This document shows, piece by piece, positions 6,698 through 8,861 of a DNA stretch of 8,861 nt. The DNA lies in contig JBNKDD010000238.1 in assembly GCA_050288085.1 (NCBI GenBank), positions 1-8,861 on the forward strand. Direction: 5' to 3'. Under the pieces are notes generated by a model, which was not told the origin of the DNA, made no database searches, and worked only from the letters and a program-made list of their open reading frames with translations. This DNA is from JBNKDD01 sp050288085 (GTDB taxonomy: Bacteria > Chloroflexota > Anaerolineae > Aggregatilineales > UBA3940). A program made the translations under genes and the position numbers. Each line of letters begins with the position of its first letter. Position 1 is the first letter of the stretch.

Positions 6698-7515
6698 GTA
6701 TCGGTGTCAAGATCACCGTGTACATCACGGATCACAGCCGCTATCTGATCGTTTAGATCGATGGCGGCTGTTGTTTGATCGGTGGCCTCTAACCACAGGA
6801 GAAATTCGGCGTTACCTGCCGGGCCTCGCAAGGGTGAGGGGATTAATCCCAGGGGGCGATAACCTTCCTGTTGGGCAAATCTGGTTATTTCGTCCAGCAC
6901 CCGGCGGTGAACTTCAGAATCGCGCACGACTCCGCCTTTCCCTACATCGCTGCGGCCTGCTTCAAATTGAGGCTTGATTAGCACCACCGCCTGCTTCACC
7001 GCTCCCGCATACCAGTTCCGCATGACGGGAAGCAGCAGCCGGAGCGAAATAAATGAGGCATCTACGCAGATGAAGTCAATCGGCTCCGGGAGCGATTCTT
7101 GATGGCGGGCATTAACTCGTTCCATTACCACCACCCGTTCATCCTGGCGAAGCGTCCAGGCTAACTGACCATATCCTACATCGATGGCATAAACTTTTGC
7201 TGCGCCTGCCTGAAGCAAACAGTCCGTGAAACCGCCAGTTGAGGCTCCTACATCGGCGCAAATCCAGCCGGATGGATCGATCTCGAAATGCTCTATGGCC
7301 GCTGCCAGTTTTTCGCCCCCCCGGCTGACAAATCGTGGTTTGCTCTTTAGCCTGATCTCGACATTGCCAGGAAAACGGGTGCCGGGTTTTGTCCGCAGTT
7401 GGTCATCGACCATCACCTCCCCGGCCATGATCATCCGGCGGCCTAATTCACGCGATTCGACTAGACCACGTTCAAACAACAGAACATCAAGTCGCTTTTT
7501 TTCAGATGCAGCCAT
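6691..7515 (-). CDS. tlyA: TlyA family rRNA 2'-O-ribose methyltransferase (S4 + FtsJ-like domains)
   Basis: TlyA enzymes use S-adenosylmethionine to methylate cytidine 2'-OH groups in 16S and/or 23S rRNA; the family is often mislabelled hemolysin. With ATG 7515 the protein has 274 residues, the normal length. An S4 RNA-binding domain occupies about 6-60 (KKRLDVLLFERGL at 6-18, then SREL and AGEVMVDD). The Rossmann fold starts with DVGASTGGFTDCLLQ at 88-102. The expected catalytic tetrad K-D-K-E is all present: K69 (RGGEKL), D152 (VDASFIS), K181 (LIKPQFE) and E237 (GNAEFL), nearly the same numbering as in mycobacterial TlyA. ATG 7515 is preferred because the family starts just before KKRLD and a GGAT lies a suitable distance upstream; an in-frame GTG at 7560 would add 15 unrelated residues without a ribosome binding site. 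It diverges from the prenyltransferase operon and converges on the lipoprotein gene. Confidence 0.96.
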   Translation of the reverse strand: MAASEKKRLDVLLFERGLVESRELGRRMIMAGEVMVDDQLRTKPGTRFPGNVEIRLKSKPRFVSRGGEKLAAAIEHFEIDPSGWICADVGASTGGFTDCLLQAGAAKVYAIDVGYGQLAWTLRQDERVVVMERVNARHQESLPEPIDFICVDASFISLRLLLPVMRNWYAGAVKQAVVLIKPQFEAGRSDVGKGGVVRDSEVHRRVLDEITRFAQQEGYRPLGLIPSPLRGPAGNAEFLLWLEATDQTTAAIDLNDQIAAVIRDVHGDLDTDTP

Positions 7516-7580
7516 TTCACTTATCCAATGCAAATTCTTATGAAACTGCAACGCATTCACTACGCTGACACGCTATCATA

Positions 7581-7608
7581 TTGACAGAGAAAACGTGGAG
7601 CATATAAT
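7581..7608 (+). promoter_or_regulatory. Near-consensus sigma-70 promoter for the prenyltransferase-mevalonate kinase operon
   Basis: TTGACA at 7581-7586 and TATAAT at 7603-7608 are both perfect consensus hexamers separated by 16 bases. The predicted start site is near 7615, giving a leader of about 90 bases before the ATG at 7706. Nothing else to the right could be its target, so it should drive the UbiA-type gene and the mevalonate kinase. It is clearly the best promoter in the window. Confidence 0.85.
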
Positions 7609-7633
7609 AGCCCATATTTTTATCAAGAGACAC

Positions 7634-7686
7634 GGGTAGGACATCGTTAAGTTGGACCAGGCAATAATCAAATGGCCCAACTACCC
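7634..7686 (+). promoter_or_regulatory. Foldable 5' leader upstream of the prenyltransferase gene
   Basis: Within the predicted leader, GTTGGACC (7651-7658) pairs with GGCCCAAC (7674-7681) apart from one A-C mismatch, with a 15-base loop. GGGTA (7634-7638) can pair with TACCC (7682-7686) directly outside it, leaving an 11-base bulge on the 5' side. The structure ends 5 bases before the AGGA ribosome binding site at 7692-7695. It could influence translation or transcript stability. No known riboswitch is recognised. Confidence 0.4.
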
Positions 7687-7705
7687 AACATAGGAAAAGA
7701 TAATC

Positions 7706-8581
7706 ATGACCCAGGCTTCTGGCTTGTTGCGTACTATGCGGCCCAAACAATGGCCCAAGAACATCTTTGTTTTTGTGGCCCTGTTGTTTGACCATAAACT
7801 ATTGCAGTTAAATTACCTGCTGGCTACCATCGGAGGATTTATTCTGATGTGTCTGGCAAGCAGCGTTATCTACATTGTCAACGATCTGGTCGATATCGAG
7901 GCCGACCGGGCACACCCCACCAAGCGCAATCGCCCGCTTCCGTCCGGCGAGCTTTCTAAGCAGGTTGCTGTGGCTGCGGTTATTATTATGCCACTTATCA
8001 TTATTCCCCTGGCTTACCTTTTGCTCCCGGCCTTTGCGATTGTTCTTGTGGCATACATAGCGCTGCAATTCGCTTACTCTTTCTGGTTGAAGCAAGTCGT
8101 ATTGATTGACGTTATGGCAATTGCTGCCGGATTTGTGCTGCGGGTGGTAGCCGGTGTAGTGTTGGTTGATGTGGTACGTTTCTCACCCTGGCTGTACATC
8201 TTCACTACGATGCTGTCACTGTTCATTGGTTTCGGGAAACGGCGGCATGAATTAGTGCTGCTGCAAGGAAACGCCAATAATCACCGTGCCATCCTTGACC
8301 AGTATAACCTCAAATTGCTGGACGATATTATCATGATCGCGACCACCACCACGATCATGACTTATGCACTCTATACCTTCTCGGCAGAAGGTTTGCCGGA
8401 AAACCATACCATGATGCTCACCATTCCTTATCTGCTGTATGGGATGTTCCGGTATTTATACCTGATCCATGTTCGGGGGGAGGGGGGGGCACCTGAAGAT
8501 ATTGTGATGCGTGATCGTCCCCTTCAGATCACGGCAGTATTGGCCGGTCTGACTGTCTTTCTCGTTTTGTACATATTTTAA
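7706..8581 (+). CDS. UbiA-superfamily prenyltransferase, decaprenyl-phosphate phosphoribosyltransferase-like
   Basis: A 291-residue, multi-helix membrane enzyme. Members most like it transfer phosphoribose from PRPP to a polyprenyl phosphate (the first step toward decaprenylphosphoryl arabinose in actinobacteria). The N-terminal RPKQWPKN at 12-19 is typical. The first Asp-rich motif is NDLVDIEADRAHPTKRNRP at 59-77, where HPxKRxRP is the hallmark of this subgroup. The second conserved region is YSFWLK at 124-129 with D135 and GFVLR at 142-146. GKRRHEL at 177-183 and the late RYLYLIH..GEGGAPED...RDRPL block also match that subgroup. The prenyl acceptor and product in this organism are unknown, and no partner epimerase genes are visible. 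ATG 7706 has AGGA at 7692-7695. Its TAA overlaps the ATG of the mevalonate kinase gene by one base, so the two are surely co-transcribed. Confidence 0.9.
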   Translation: MTQASGLLRTMRPKQWPKNIFVFVALLFDHKLLQLNYLLATIGGFILMCLASSVIYIVNDLVDIEADRAHPTKRNRPLPSGELSKQVAVAAVIIMPLIIIPLAYLLLPAFAIVLVAYIALQFAYSFWLKQVVLIDVMAIAAGFVLRVVAGVVLVDVVRFSPWLYIFTTMLSLFIGFGKRRHELVLLQGNANNHRAILDQYNLKLLDDIIMIATTTTIMTYALYTFSAEGLPENHTMMLTIPYLLYGMFRYLYLIHVRGEGGAPEDIVMRDRPLQITAVLAGLTVFLVLYIF

Positions 8582-8861
8582 TGATTACCGCTGCTGCCCC
8601 TGGCAAAATTATCCTGTTTGGCGAGCATGCGGTTGTATATGGTCAGCCCGCATTGGCTGTACCGATCCATGATATCCGGGCTGAAGCTTGTATAACGCCT
8701 GGACAGCCGGGTAGTGGATTGATCATCGAAGCGACCGATCTCAACCTTCGGCTGCCATTGATCAAGGCAGAGGCATCACAGGCTCTTGCTGTGACGGTTC
8801 GACTTGTGTTGGAGAAATTCCAGACTGATGAGCCGGACGCAGTGATCAACATTCACTCTAC
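8581..8861 (+). CDS. mvk: Mevalonate kinase, N-terminal part (cut by window edge)
   Basis: Mevalonate kinase phosphorylates mevalonate with ATP in the cytosol, an early step of the mevalonate route to isopentenyl diphosphate. The first 93 codons are present, out of an expected 310-330. The start is the ATG at 8581-8583, which shares its A with the TAA stop of the prenyltransferase, a typical translational-coupling junction. Residues 7-20 (PGKIILFGEHAVVY) followed by GQPALAVPI are the GHMP kinase motif 1 in its mevalonate kinase form. The later INIHST at about 88-93 is where these enzymes lead into the glycine-rich ATP loop, which lies beyond the edge. The frame is open with no stop to the end. 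This points to a mevalonate pathway in the organism, as found in some Chloroflexota. Phosphomevalonate-processing genes would be expected just to the right. Confidence 0.93.
   Translation, partial: MITAAAPGKIILFGEHAVVYGQPALAVPIHDIRAEACITPGQPGSGLIIEATDLNLRLPLIKAEASQALAVTVRLVLEKFQTDEPDAVINIHS

Noticed and set aside
7604..7609. TATTAT on the minus strand as a tlyA -10 element
   Set aside because: It merely overlaps the rightward TATAAT and has no acceptable -35 hexamer on the minus strand.
8475..8490. Runs of G in the prenyltransferase gene as a phase-variable tract or frameshift
   Set aside because: The reading frame continues through them, and they encode the GEGG block that is conserved in this subgroup, so nothing appears broken.

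Overview
The window looks like ordinary chromosome from a bacterium, most probably a member of the Chloroflexota (Anaerolineae-like). This placement is inference. It rests on a mevalonate kinase rather than DXP-pathway genes, a family of surface lipoprotein that I associate with Chloroflexota, and the sequence flavour of the polyprenyl synthase and CinA. There is no trace of a mobile element, CRISPR array, tRNA or rRNA, and gene density is high. No intergenic stretch exceeds 200 bases.

Layout from left to right. A trans-type polyprenyl diphosphate synthase (+, N-terminus disturbed) is followed by a 173-base gap. That gap can fold into a long imperfect stem and then a strong GC hairpin just ahead of cinA (+), whose C-terminal amidase-like domain has lost its signature residues. 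cinA converges, with only 9 bases between stops, on a leftward pair: lepA (elongation factor 4) and an MFS transporter whose start overlaps the lepA stop. A 146-155 base divergent promoter region separates lepA from a rightward lipoprotein gene with a C-terminal concanavalin/LamG-like beta-sandwich. That gene converges on tlyA (-), a 2'-O-ribose rRNA methyltransferase; the two stop codons lie in opposite arms of one small inverted repeat. A second divergent region carries a near-consensus sigma-70 promoter (TTGACA, 16 bases, TATAAT) and a foldable leader. It precedes a rightward operon of a UbiA-superfamily prenyltransferase resembling decaprenyl-phosphate phosphoribosyltransferase and a mevalonate kinase that runs off the right edge.

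The theme at both ends is isoprenoid metabolism: mevalonate kinase feeds isoprenoid precursor supply, the polyprenyl synthase makes long prenyl chains, and the UbiA-type enzyme consumes a polyprenyl substrate. The middle holds translation and ribosome housekeeping (lepA, tlyA), a nucleotide-metabolism protein (CinA), a transporter and a surface lipoprotein. I do not see a clearly new defence or mobile system. The points most worth following are the frame break at the left edge, the degenerate CinA domain, the structured leader before cinA, and the strong promoter plus leader driving the prenyltransferase-mevalonate kinase operon.
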